Shown one piece after another: positions 1 to 5,459 of a stretch of DNA of 12,215 nt. A program made the translations under genes and the position numbers. The notes beneath the pieces were generated by a model. It had not been told where the DNA came from and searched no databases. It was given only the letters and a program-made list of their open reading frames with translations. This DNA is from Limisphaerales bacterium. Lineage in GTDB: Bacteria; Verrucomicrobiota; Verrucomicrobiae; Limisphaerales; UBA11358. Positions within the stretch are counted from its first letter, which is position 1. Each line of letters starts with the position of its first letter. The DNA is taken from the NCBI GenBank assembly GCA_003152145.1, contig PLZL01000318.1, positions 1 to 12,215 of the forward strand. The letters run 5' to 3'.

Positions 1-47
1 AACGCGTCATGGCGAGGATTGAGAAAGGGCTTGTAGCCATTGGCTGA
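1..47 (+). CDS. C-terminal tail of an unnamed small ORF (copy 1, cut by window edge)
   Basis: Only the last 14 codons and the stop (TGA, 45-47) are visible, reading RVMARIEKGLVAIG. The tail aligns without gaps to the end of the broken small ORF at 1111-1241 (RVTAKIEKALQSFA). By my count 34 of 45 bases and 7 of 14 residues are identical, with several conservative changes. I infer that a member of the same short family ends here, 18 bases before the DUF6883 gene. I do not recognise the family and assign no function. The rest lies outside the window. Confidence 0.4.
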   Translation, partial: RVMARIEKGLVAIG

Positions 48-65
48 TTTGAAGTATCTATCCGA

Positions 66-395
66 ATGAAACTGCCCGCTGACAGGGAAGTTGCCCGCAT
101 CAAAGTAACGCAATACCTGTTGAAGTTGCGCGACGAGGACGACAAATCGAAATTTCTTTCGCAGGCCGGATACACGCTTGCGCACGCCGACAAATCGCTG
201 GAAGATTTGTCCGGCCTGCTGGACCGCGAAGCGGAGTTCATTCGGGCGACGGAATACGGTGACAAATATCGGATTCGTGGCACATTGAAAGGGCCGAATG
301 GAAGGCAGCTTCGGATCGTGAGCGTTTGGATGATCGAAGAAGCGACCGGCCGGACGAAGTTCGTGACTCTGTATCCTGACAAAGATGAAATTTGA
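66..395 (+). CDS. DUF6883 domain protein, candidate member of a two-gene module
   Basis: This 109-residue soluble protein matches, from memory of the family, the DUF6883 pattern. It has an N-terminal MKLP followed by a helix, the segment KSKFLSQAGY (27-36), a TEYGDKYRIRGTLKGPNGR-type core (62-80) and the ending FVTLYP (99-104). It has no membrane segment or signal peptide. Its function is not established. Family members commonly sit beside a DUF4926 gene, as here, where the next reading frame overlaps it by 11 bases. That overlap implies translational coupling and suggests, without proof, a toxin-antitoxin-like or protein-complex pair. The ATG at 66 has no clear ribosome binding site. A weak -10-like TATCTA (55-60) lies just upstream. 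The family call is more certain than any role. Confidence 0.75.
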   Translation: MKLPADREVARIKVTQYLLKLRDEDDKSKFLSQAGYTLAHADKSLEDLSGLLDREAEFIRATEYGDKYRIRGTLKGPNGRQLRIVSVWMIEEATGRTKFVTLYPDKDEI

Positions 396-636
396 AATGT
401 TCAGCCGGGTGGCGTTGAATACCGACGTGCCGGAAGACGGTCTCCGCCGGGGCGATGTCGCGACCATCGTTGAATATCATCAAGGCCGGCCGGGGCAGGA
501 GCTCGGCTACAGTCTTGAGGTGTTCAACGCTGTGGGTGAAACCGTCGCAGTCATCACCCTGCGTGAGTCTCAAATCGAATCGCTGTCCGCACAGGAAATC
601 TTGCATGTCCGCCCGCTTGCAGTTGCTGCGGCGTGA
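385..636 (+). CDS. DUF4926 domain protein, partner of the DUF6883 gene
   Basis: This 83-residue protein fits DUF4926, a small beta-rich family. It has MKFEMFSRVAL at the start, LRRGDVATIVE (20-30), a GYSLEVFNAVGETVAVITL strand region (41-59) and RPL near the end (76-78). The 'GDVATIVE' and 'E(V/F)...G.T.A..TL' pattern is the family hallmark. The ATG at 385 overlaps the end of the DUF6883 gene, whose stop is at 393-395. A second in-frame ATG at 397 would shorten it by four residues and remove the overlap. I prefer 385 because MKF starts are typical of the family. No function is known. Pairing with DUF6883 suggests a partner or antidote role, which is inference. The last six residues (LAVAAA) look like unconserved tail. 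Confidence 0.75.
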   Translation: MKFEMFSRVALNTDVPEDGLRRGDVATIVEYHQGRPGQELGYSLEVFNAVGETVAVITLRESQIESLSAQEILHVRPLAVAAA

Positions 637-687
637 AAGCGGGCGCGTTGGTTGCAATCGTGTCGCTGCGGCAGCATTCTTATAGCA

Positions 688-855
688 ATGAACAAGGTCG
701 CTCAAATCACAACTGAATTGGAAACGCTGTCGCCGGCGGAACTTCGTGAAATTCGCAACTGGCTTGACGATTTAATCGAGGACAACTTGGAATTCACGCC
801 GGAATTTGAATCCGCCGTCCAACAATCCGAGCGCGAGATGGCCAAGGGAATGTAA
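688..855 (+). CDS. Small antitoxin-like protein (addiction module type)
   Basis: The reading frame is open from 652, but the ATG at 688 gives the better protein of 55 residues. It starts MNKVAQITTELETLSPAEL. It is highly charged and predicted helical, with a leucine-spaced segment ELREIRNWLDDLIEDNLEF (18-36) and a tail SEREMAKGM. This is the look of short RelB/ParD-like antitoxins of the 'LSPEE..EI..WL..LLED.LE.T.EF...I..' type, which normally precede a RelE-family toxin. Here the next gene is DUF2442 instead. The stop and the DUF2442 start share one base (TAATG), so the two are probably co-translated. DNA binding is not shown by any clear motif. The antitoxin assignment rests on composition, pattern and context. 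Confidence 0.6.
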   Translation: MNKVAQITTELETLSPAELREIRNWLDDLIEDNLEFTPEFESAVQQSEREMAKGM

Positions 856-1087
856 TGAGTTTTTCAGACCTTAAAGTCAAACGCATCGAGACGACGGCGG
901 AGACCTTGACCGTCGAGTTGATGGATGGCCGCGTGCTGTCCGTGCCGCTGGCGTATTATCCCACGCTGCTGCACGCGACCGAGGCGGAACGGAAGAACTG
1001 CCATCCCATCAGCGCGGGCTACGGCATCGAATGGCGGAGCTAGACTACCATTTGAGCGTCGAAGGATTGATTCAGGAGCTGCCCTGA
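855..1087 (+). pseudogene. DUF2442 domain gene, frameshifted near its end
   Basis: The first frame reads 62 residues (MSFSDLKVKRIETTAETLTV..., with PTLLHATEAER and GYGIEW) and stops at TAG 1041-1043. That is the DUF2442 pattern, in which proteins normally continue as W..LDEDLS.EGLL. The missing end is present in another frame at 1037-1087 as ELDYHLSVEGLIQELP, followed by TGA. The loss of one base close to 1035-1040 explains this. The product is therefore truncated, or the base is a sequencing or assembly error. An AAGGGA at 844-849 can serve as a ribosome binding site for the ATG at 855. DUF2442 proteins are small and often adjoin toxin-antitoxin-type genes. Their role is unclear. The upstream partner is the 55-residue antitoxin-like gene. 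Confidence 0.7.
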
Positions 1088-1110
1088 AGCACCCGGTTTG
1101 CGCCGGGCAA

Positions 1111-1241
1111 AAGCGGCGGCATAAATACCGGCTGGCCGTGATGGCAAACCCGCCGGCCCCAGCCTCTACCATCTGCTCGAAGTGCTGGGCAAAGATCGCG
1201 TCACGGCGAAGATTGAGAAGGCGCTGCAATCGTTTGCCTGA
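1111..1241 (+). pseudogene. Broken copy of the unnamed small ORF (copy 2)
   Basis: One frame gives KRRHKYRLAV up to about 1140. The next gives GKPAGPSLYHLLEVLGKDRV and then TAKIEKALQSFA, to TGA at 1239-1241. Adding one base after 1141 joins the two frames and restores RLAVTGKPAGP, exactly the residues in the unbroken copy at 3153-3236. No ATG lies just upstream in the first frame, so the start is also missing. The family is unrecognised. The encoded peptide would have been roughly 45 residues, basic at the start with a helical end. It follows the damaged DUF2442 gene and abuts the duplicated promoter segment that starts at 1241. Confidence 0.45.
1128..1161 (+). repeat. 34-bp near-identical repeat shared with 3176-3210
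   Basis: This is the core of the small ORF family at DNA level. CCGGCTGGCCGTGATGGCAA, continuing to the CCGGCCCCA end, matches 3176-3210 with one substitution and one missing base. Identity over this stretch is far higher than between the flanking codons. Confidence 0.6.
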
Positions 1242-1304
1242 AAAATCATTTTGCCGCGCATCTGCGCCGGACTAAATTGCCAGCAAGATGAGGACAGTTT
1301 CCGA
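1241..1304 (+). repeat. Duplicated RelB promoter and start, vestigial copy
   Basis: These 64 bases align without gaps to 2595-2658, with about 52 identities (81%) by my count. The copy keeps a promoter-like TTTGCC (1250-1255), a 17-base spacer and TAAATT (1273-1278). It also keeps an ATG (1288-1290) at the position equivalent to the antitoxin start. The frame then reads [10 protein letters not shown] and stops, against MSTVAEIEAA in the intact gene. The similarity ends near 1304, just before the 3' end of the prepilin gene. This is the remnant of a second RelB-type antitoxin locus. Confidence 0.7.
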
Positions 1305-1313
1305 CCGCCAGCC

Positions 1314-2216
1314 TCAGTAAGGGAGGTAGCGCCCCGCTCCGGGATGCGGCTGGTGGTCGTAATTCCACCTTTCGCGAGCGGCCTTCCAAACGTTTGAACT
1401 GGCAAACTCAACGTGCCCGTCGCAGAAGACGCCGTTGACCTGGCCGTTGTGGCGTGTGCCGGTGAAGGTCAGCGCATAAAGCGCGTCGGGCTCAGCATCG
1501 CCGTAGTAAACAGTCGTCGGTGCATACTCAATCACCGCAATCATATCGCCGGGGTTTACAACTCTGTTTTCTGGCAAATAGGCGACCGATAGTATTGCCG
1601 ACGGCGAAAATAACGGCGCAAATATCGCGCCAATTGTGCCGCTCAATCCAAGACCGCTATACCACCAGGCGGGGCCTCCGGGAAAGTTAAGCTTCTCGTT
1701 GAGACCCACGCCTGCTGAATTGTAGCCGTAACTCCGGTTCGGCCATAGACCATTAGTATCACCCCAATAGGTAGCAGGCGCCGAGAACGTCCAGTTGATC
1801 GCGACGTCATTGTTGGTGCCGCCAACCGCGGGGCAGAGGAAGACACCTTTGTTGTTGCCGACGTAGTCCAATATCTTGTAATCCCAAAATGGGGTCCGCC
1901 TGTCCGGCGGAATGGGAAGCCGCCAAGCATTTCCAAAAACGGGATAATATTCATTCTTGCTCACATCCAATTGCAACGCGATGCCGATTTGATGCAGGTT
2001 ACTGGCGCATTTAATCCGCTGGGCTTGAAACTTGGCTTTGCTCAACGTCGGTAGCAACAGTGCCGCCAAAATCGCGATGATTGCGATGACCACCAACAGT
2101 TCAATCAGGGTGAAACCGCAGGGAATCGCGCCCGTTCGCCAGCCTACGAGAATATAAATTTCCGGCTGCGCCTGTTCGCGACAAGGCGTTGAAGGAACAT
2201 TTTCCGTCCCTTTCAT
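1314..2216 (-). CDS. Prepilin-type protein with H-X9-DG C-terminal domain
   Basis: From the ATG at 2216 the protein has 300 residues. A 34-residue leader ends in glycine before [20 protein letters not shown], the type III prepilin signal. Prepilin peptidase would cut between G and F, with the usual glutamate at mature position 5, and the hydrophobic helix would anchor in the inner membrane. The mature part continues LLPTLSKAK, then a long Trp/Tyr-rich globular region. It ends in [12 protein letters not shown], an H followed by nine residues and DG, the 'prepilin processing-associated H-X9-DG' domain. That domain is abundant in Planctomycetes, Verrucomicrobia and Lentisphaerae. The frame is open up to another ATG at 2282, which would add 22 atypical residues. 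Neither start has a convincing ribosome binding site. No secretion or pilus machinery is nearby, so it is an orphan pseudopilin of unknown cargo or role. Confidence 0.88.
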   Translation of the reverse strand: MKGTENVPSTPCREQAQPEIYILVGWRTGAIPCGFTLIELLVVIAIIAILAALLLPTLSKAKFQAQRIKCASNLHQIGIALQLDVSKNEYYPVFGNAWRLPIPPDRRTPFWDYKILDYVGNNKGVFLCPAVGGTNNDVAINWTFSAPATYWGDTNGLWPNRSYGYNSAGVGLNEKLNFPGGPAWWYSGLGLSGTIGAIFAPLFSPSAILSVAYLPENRVVNPGDMIAVIEYAPTTVYYGDAEPDALYALTFTGTRHNGQVNGVFCDGHVEFASSNVWKAARERWNYDHQPHPGAGRYLPY

Positions 2217-2500
2217 GTGAGAATGATCAACTTGTATCTCGGCGGTGTTGGTTGTCAACGAGATTCCGAACCTGCGCACCATTAAGCCGGCATTCCTGAT
2301 TTACCGGCTGCGCGGTCATTGCTCAACCCTGCAAAGTTGACGAGGCGCATAAAACCAGGGACCCGGCATGTCATAAACCCATCGTTCGCGACTCGCGCCC
2401 GCCCCTTTCCGTGGTGCTGCGTTTCCGCCTTCGTCCGACTTCGGCGTGACGAGTAGGCGCGACAAGGTGCCTTCGCGTCCGTCCCCGCGCGCCGGTCGTA

Positions 2501-2523
2501 GCGGCGTCTCGGGAGAGCGCCGC
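2501..2523. repeat. Imperfect GC-rich hairpin
   Basis: GCGGCG (2501-2506) pairs with CGCCGC (2518-2523). The stem extends inward through TCTC/GAGA with a single bulged G at 2517. There is no following T-run, so a simple intrinsic terminator is not supported. It may belong to a dispersed repeat family. Confidence 0.4.
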
Positions 2524-2549
2524 ATTCTTCTCCTTCGTTCTTTCAGATG

Positions 2550-2571
2550 GCGGCTTTCTGCCGAAAGCCGC
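2550..2571. repeat. Perfect 9-bp hairpin with 4-base loop
   Basis: GCGGCTTTC (2550-2558) and GAAAGCCGC (2563-2571) are perfect complements around the loop TGCC. The hairpin sits 23 bases before the duplicated promoter segment. No T-run follows on either strand, so it is better read as a REP-like or structural element than as a terminator. Confidence 0.5.
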
Positions 2572-2594
2572 TACGCGTGTCAGCGTTAATCACT

Positions 2595-2658
2595 AAAAAT
2601 CATTTTACCGCACGCCAACGCCGGACTAGATTACCAGCAAAATGAGCACGGTTGCCGA
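2595..2658 (+). repeat. Duplicated RelB promoter and start, intact copy
   Basis: This is the intact counterpart of 1241-1304, in the same orientation. The two together flank the prepilin gene and its hairpin-bearing upstream stretch. The repeat runs from AAAAATCATTTTACC through the ATG at 2642 to the first six codons of the antitoxin gene. Identity is about 81% by hand count. Confidence 0.7.
2604..2632 (+). promoter_or_regulatory. Putative promoter of the RelB/RelE-like operon
   Basis: TTTACC (2604-2609), a 17-base spacer and TAGATT (2627-2632) resemble a sigma-70 type promoter. In the duplicated copy both boxes stay promoter-like (TTTGCC and TAAATT) with the same spacing. The ATG is only nine bases past the -10, so the transcript would have almost no leader. 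No ribosome binding site is visible, which agrees with this. Confidence 0.4.
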
Positions 2659-2890
2659 AATTGAAGCTGCCATCAAAGCGTTGCCTCCCACCGAGCGCGA
2701 ACGCCTGGCTGACAATTTGCCTTCCATCCTGCCGGAATTAAACGGCGACGCCAAATGGGAGCGCATCATTCGCGACACGCAACCGCGCCCCGCGCTCACA
2801 ACCTTGGGTGATGAAATTGCCGCGAAGTTGAAAACCAATCCCGCCGCCTTTTCCGAAATGCACGACGCGGACTTCGACCAGTCCAAGTGA
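2642..2890 (+). CDS. RelB-like antitoxin (addiction module component)
   Basis: This 82-residue acidic protein starts MSTVAEIEAAIKALPPTERE. It continues with a helical, charged region and RIIRDTQPRPALTTLGDEI (41-59), and ends DADFDQSK. The 'I..LPP.ER..LA..L...LPEL.GD..W..II.D..PRPAL..LGDE' layout is that of small antitoxins paired with RelE toxins. It would neutralise the downstream toxin by binding it and probably represses its own promoter. The ATG at 2642 is supported by the position of the promoter-like boxes and by conservation of this codon in the vestigial copy. The stop TGA overlaps the GTG start of the next gene by four bases (GTGA), tight coupling typical of such pairs. Confidence 0.8.
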   Translation: MSTVAEIEAAIKALPPTERERLADNLPSILPELNGDAKWERIIRDTQPRPALTTLGDEIAAKLKTNPAAFSEMHDADFDQSK

Positions 2891-3156
2891 AATCGCTCGG
2901 CACGGGAAAGTTCTGGCAGGCATACCGTGCGCTTCCACCCGGCATCAAGGAAGCCGCCCGCGCGGCGCATCGAAAGTTCATGGAAAATCCCGCGCACCCG
3001 TCGTTGCAACTGGAACGACTGCGTTCCGACCCGCGTTTCTGGTCGATGCGGGTGACGCGGGATTACCGCGCCGTGGCGCAACGTTTTGAAGGCGATGTTT
3101 GGATTTGGGTCTGGATTGGCAGCCACAAAGATTTTGACCGGCAATTTCCGGCATGA
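2887..3156 (+). CDS. RelE/ParE-superfamily toxin
   Basis: This 89-residue basic protein has the RelE-fold pattern. It opens with a helical part, F..AYRALPPGIKEAARAAHR (9-29), followed by ENPAHPSL (33-40), LRSDPRFWSMRVTRDYRAV (45-63) and VWIGSHKDFD (75-84). The RV..DYRA strand and the 'WIGSH..FD' end are the recognisable signature. The conserved H80 and arginines are the likely active-site residues if it cleaves ribosome-bound mRNA, as many relatives do. A gyrase-directed ParE activity cannot be excluded. The start is GTG at 2887, overlapping the antitoxin stop. Its own stop (3154-3156) overlaps the ATG of a 27-codon ORF. The module appears intact. Confidence 0.8.
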   Translation: MKSLGTGKFWQAYRALPPGIKEAARAAHRKFMENPAHPSLQLERLRSDPRFWSMRVTRDYRAVAQRFEGDVWIWVWIGSHKDFDRQFPA

Positions 3157-3236
3157 AAACCCGATTGACATTCCGCCGGTTGGCCGTGACTGGCAAACCC
3201 GCCGGCCCCACCTCCCAGCCTTCGTGTGCAATCTAA
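3153..3236 (+). CDS. 27-codon unnamed small ORF (copy 3) coupled to the toxin gene
   Basis: The ATG at 3153 overlaps the toxin stop in an ATGA arrangement. The frame reads MKTRLTFRRLAVTGKPAGP and then TSQPSCAI to TAA at 3234-3236. The part through GKPAGP matches the broken small ORF at 1111-1241. Over 3176-3210 the DNA differs from 1128-1161 by one substitution and one missing base. The residues after GP do not match the other copy, so this copy appears truncated or replaced at its end. The aldo/keto reductase gene on - ends directly at the next base. It may be translated as a third gene of the module, but it may also be a remnant. The family is not recognised. Confidence 0.4.
   Translation: MKTRLTFRRLAVTGKPAGPTSQPSCAI
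3176..3210 (+). repeat. 35-bp near-identical repeat shared with 1128-1161
   Basis: This is the partner of the repeat at 1128-1161. It has one extra C (3190), which keeps the small ORF in frame here. The similarity stops abruptly after the CCGGCCCCA end. Confidence 0.6.
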
Positions 3237-4271
3237 TCACGCCGTCGGAAACGGATTGCGCTCGGGAAAGCCCTTTTGATGCCAGTAAGGATAAATCGGC
3301 GGGATGGCGCTGACGGCGTTCAGTCGCTTCATTTGTTCCGCCGTCAGGTTCCAGCCGACCGCGCCCAGATTGTCGCGCAGTTGCTCCTCGTTGCGCGCGC
3401 CGATGACGAGCGTGGCAACCGTCGGACGCTGCAACAGCCAGTTGAGGGCGATTTGCGCGACGGTTTTGCCGGTTTCCTTGGCGATTTCATCAACGACATC
3501 AATCACGGCGTAAAGATAGTCATCCGCCGCCTGCGGGCCGATGTCGTTGTTCAACTTGGATTGCAGCCGCGTGACCGCCGGCAACGGTTGGCTGCGCCGG
3601 ACTTTGCCCGTGAGCCGCGCCCAGCCGAGCGGACTCCACACCACCGCGCCGACTTTTTGGTCGAGGCCGAGCGGCATCAACTCCCATTCGTAATGCCGGC
3701 CGATGAGCGAATAATACGCCTGATGCGCGACGTAGCGCGGCCAGCCGTAGCGGTCGGCGACGGCCAGCGATTTCATCAGGTGCCAGCCGGAAAAATTGGA
3801 GCAACCGACGTAGCGGATTTTTCCCGCGCGCACAAGCGTGTCGAGCGTGCTCAAGGTTTCCTCCACCGGCGTCATGGCGTCGAAGCCGTGCAATTGAAAC
3901 AGGTCAATGTAATCGGTGCCGAGGCGTTTCAAGGCGGCTTCAACGGCGTGAATCAAATGGAACCGCGACGAGCCGACGTCATTCGGCCCGTCGCCGAGGC
4001 GAAATGTCGCTTTGGTGGAAACGAGAACCTTGTCGCGGCGACCGACGATGGCTTTGCCGAGAATTTCCTCGGCCATGCCATCGGAATAAATGTCCGCACT
4101 GTCGAACATGGTCAGCCCGGCCTCGAGGCAAACGTCCACCAGCCTTTTGGCTTCGGGCGCGCCGCTATTGCCCCAGGCGGAGAACAATTCGCCCTTGCCG
4201 CCAAACGTGCCGGTCCCGAGCGTCAACACCGGAACTCTAAATCCCGAACCTCCCAAAAATCTGTATTCCAT
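3237..4271 (-). CDS. Aldo/keto reductase
   Basis: This 344-residue protein is a NAD(P)H-dependent oxidoreductase of the aldo/keto reductase superfamily, a (beta/alpha)8 barrel acting in the cytoplasm on an unknown carbonyl substrate. The N-terminal MEYRFLGGSGFRVPVLTLGT is typical. The catalytic tetrad is visible as D57 in FDSAD, Y62 in IYSDG, K87 in STKAT and H128 in LFQLHG. Further marks are IRYVGCSNFS (152-161), VVWSPLGWARLTGK and the cofactor-binding end VIGARNEEQLRDNLG. Length is normal. The ATG at 4271 gives the expected N terminus. There is no clear ribosome binding site. It is divergent from the PanE-like gene, with 157 bp between them, and ends directly against the small ORF on the other strand. 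Its pathway is not indicated by its neighbours. Confidence 0.93.
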   Translation of the reverse strand: MEYRFLGGSGFRVPVLTLGTGTFGGKGELFSAWGNSGAPEAKRLVDVCLEAGLTMFDSADIYSDGMAEEILGKAIVGRRDKVLVSTKATFRLGDGPNDVGSSRFHLIHAVEAALKRLGTDYIDLFQLHGFDAMTPVEETLSTLDTLVRAGKIRYVGCSNFSGWHLMKSLAVADRYGWPRYVAHQAYYSLIGRHYEWELMPLGLDQKVGAVVWSPLGWARLTGKVRRSQPLPAVTRLQSKLNNDIGPQAADDYLYAVIDVVDEIAKETGKTVAQIALNWLLQRPTVATLVIGARNEEQLRDNLGAVGWNLTAEQMKRLNAVSAIPPIYPYWHQKGFPERNPFPTA

Positions 4272-4428
4272 AAGTCACGTTAGCTTAGAGGCGAGTCAGA
4301 GTTTGTCAAACGCTGCAATTTCCCCGCGTGTGCCATCGCCGCACATTCCCGTTGCAAAAGCCAGCGGTGATGCCAAATTCTGGCCGTCGCCTTCGCGCTA
4401 ATCGTCAATTTGAAATCGTAATTCACAA

Positions 4429-5403
4429 ATGAAAATCGCCATCGTCGGCTGCGGCGCTCTGGGCAGCTTCTACGGCGCAAAACTGTGCCGCATCGGGGAG
4501 GACGTGCATTTCCTGCTCCGCTCCGATTACGACGTCGTGCGGCGGAACGGCGTGTCCATCCGCAGCGTGGATGGCGATTTTCACGTTCAGCCCCGCTGCG
4601 CCCGCGCGCCGGAGGAAATCGGCGTGTGCGATCTGGCGCTGATCGGGCTGAAAACCACCGCCAACGACCAATCCCCGAAGCTGCTCCTGCCGCTCGTCGG
4701 CCCGCGCACGGCGGTCGTCTCGCTCCAGAACGGCCTCGGCAACGAGGAGCAACTGGCCCGCCTGTTTCCCGCGGAACAAATCCTCGGCGGCCGCTGCTTT
4801 GTCTGCATCAACCGCCTTGCACCGGGCGTTATCGAGCACACGGCGTATGGAAAGATTCTGCTGGGCGAATTCCAGCGGCCGCCGCAGCCGCGCACCCACG
4901 AACTCGCCGCGCTCTTCCGCCGCGCCGGCGTCAACTGTGAGGTCACCGACAATCTCGCCCGCACCGACTGGGAAAAGCTCGTCTGGAACATCCCTTTCAA
5001 CGGCCTCGGCGTCGCTGGCACCGCCGGATACGCGAGACTGGTGAATGCGGAGCGCCGAATGCGGCTTGTTGAATCTGCCGGTCCAGTCCTGACCACCGAT
5101 TTGCTTCTCAACGACCCGCGTTGGGCGAAGCTTGTCCTCGAGCTGATGCTGGAAGTAATTGCTGCTGCCAACGCGCTTGGCCTGGCCATTCCCGAAGCAC
5201 GCGCCGACGAGCAGATCGAGCGCACCCGGAACATGGGTGCTTACAAGGCATCCACACTCATTGATTTCGAACGCGGCCAGCCGCTGGAATTGGAGGGCAT
5301 GTTTCTCGAACCGCTGCGCCAGGCGCAATCCGCCGGCGTGTCCGCGCCGCGGCTGGCATCGCTTTGCCGCGTCCTGCAGCAGCTCGATCCCACCGGGAAA
5401 TAA
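4429..5403 (+). CDS. panE: 2-dehydropantoate 2-reductase (PanE/ApbA family)
   Basis: This 324-residue protein fits the NADPH-dependent ketopantoate reductases, which make pantoate for coenzyme A. The N terminus has the Rossmann motif GCGALGSFYG (7-16), then IGLKTT with K75 and LQNGLGNEE with N101. The catalytic segment WEKLVWNIPFNGLG holds K183, N187 and N191, with the same spacing as the E. coli enzyme's K176, N180 and N184. The C-terminal YKASTLIDFERGQPLELEG supplies the substrate-binding Ser and a Glu (E287) in the expected place. Between N191 and the next helix (LMLEV) there are about 24 more residues than in E. coli PanE. The family also contains reductases of other 2-oxoacids, so the substrate is inferred. 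No ribosome binding site precedes the ATG at 4429; the leader is AT-rich. Confidence 0.88.
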   Translation: MKIAIVGCGALGSFYGAKLCRIGEDVHFLLRSDYDVVRRNGVSIRSVDGDFHVQPRCARAPEEIGVCDLALIGLKTTANDQSPKLLLPLVGPRTAVVSLQNGLGNEEQLARLFPAEQILGGRCFVCINRLAPGVIEHTAYGKILLGEFQRPPQPRTHELAALFRRAGVNCEVTDNLARTDWEKLVWNIPFNGLGVAGTAGYARLVNAERRMRLVESAGPVLTTDLLLNDPRWAKLVLELMLEVIAAANALGLAIPEARADEQIERTRNMGAYKASTLIDFERGQPLELEGMFLEPLRQAQSAGVSAPRLASLCRVLQQLDPTGK

Positions 5404-5406
5404 ACG

Positions 5407-5428
5407 CAGTCCGTCAAATGTTGGACTG
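5407..5428 (+). terminator. Weak hairpin after the PanE-like gene
   Basis: CAGTCC (5407-5412) pairs with GGACTG (5423-5428) around a 10-base loop, three bases after the stop. Only TT follows rather than a T-run, so termination here is uncertain. Confidence 0.2.
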
Positions 5429-5459
5429 TTGCCATCGGAGTTCCGCATGGTCAAAAATA

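Larger units (their letters stand above)
2217..2594. other. Non-coding stretch between the prepilin gene and the RelBE-like module
   Basis: No convincing gene lies here. A 69-codon frame on - (2316-2525) reads arginine- and proline-rich and matches nothing I recognise. I regard it as chance or as an eroded repeat. The stretch carries two GC-rich hairpins (2501-2523 and 2550-2571) in its right half. The left end may contain the promoter or an alternative 5' extension of the prepilin gene. The composition, with pieces like CTTCGTCCGACTTCGGCG, suggests dispersed intergenic repeats. Confidence 0.5.

Noticed and set aside
1091..1108. CCCGG...CCGGG hairpin as a terminator after DUF2442
   Set aside because: Five-base stem and no T-run; too weak to call.
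2316..2525. 69-codon open frame on - (MRRSPETPLRP...)
   Set aside because: Low-complexity Arg/Pro/Gly composition, it overlaps a hairpin, and there is no start signal or known family.
1241..2658. Insertion sequence or composite transposon bounded by the 64-bp direct repeats
   Set aside because: There is no transposase and no terminal inverted repeats. The repeats contain a gene start and are only 81% identical, so an old locus duplication fits better.
3276..4283. 335-codon open frame on + opposite the aldo/keto reductase
   Set aside because: It is the antisense shadow of a gene with clear catalytic residues. Its translation is arginine-, glutamine- and histidine-rich and matches no family.
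4423..5454. 343-codon open frame on - opposite the PanE-like gene
   Set aside because: The opposite strand carries intact PanE motifs. The frame is open because of high GC third positions.
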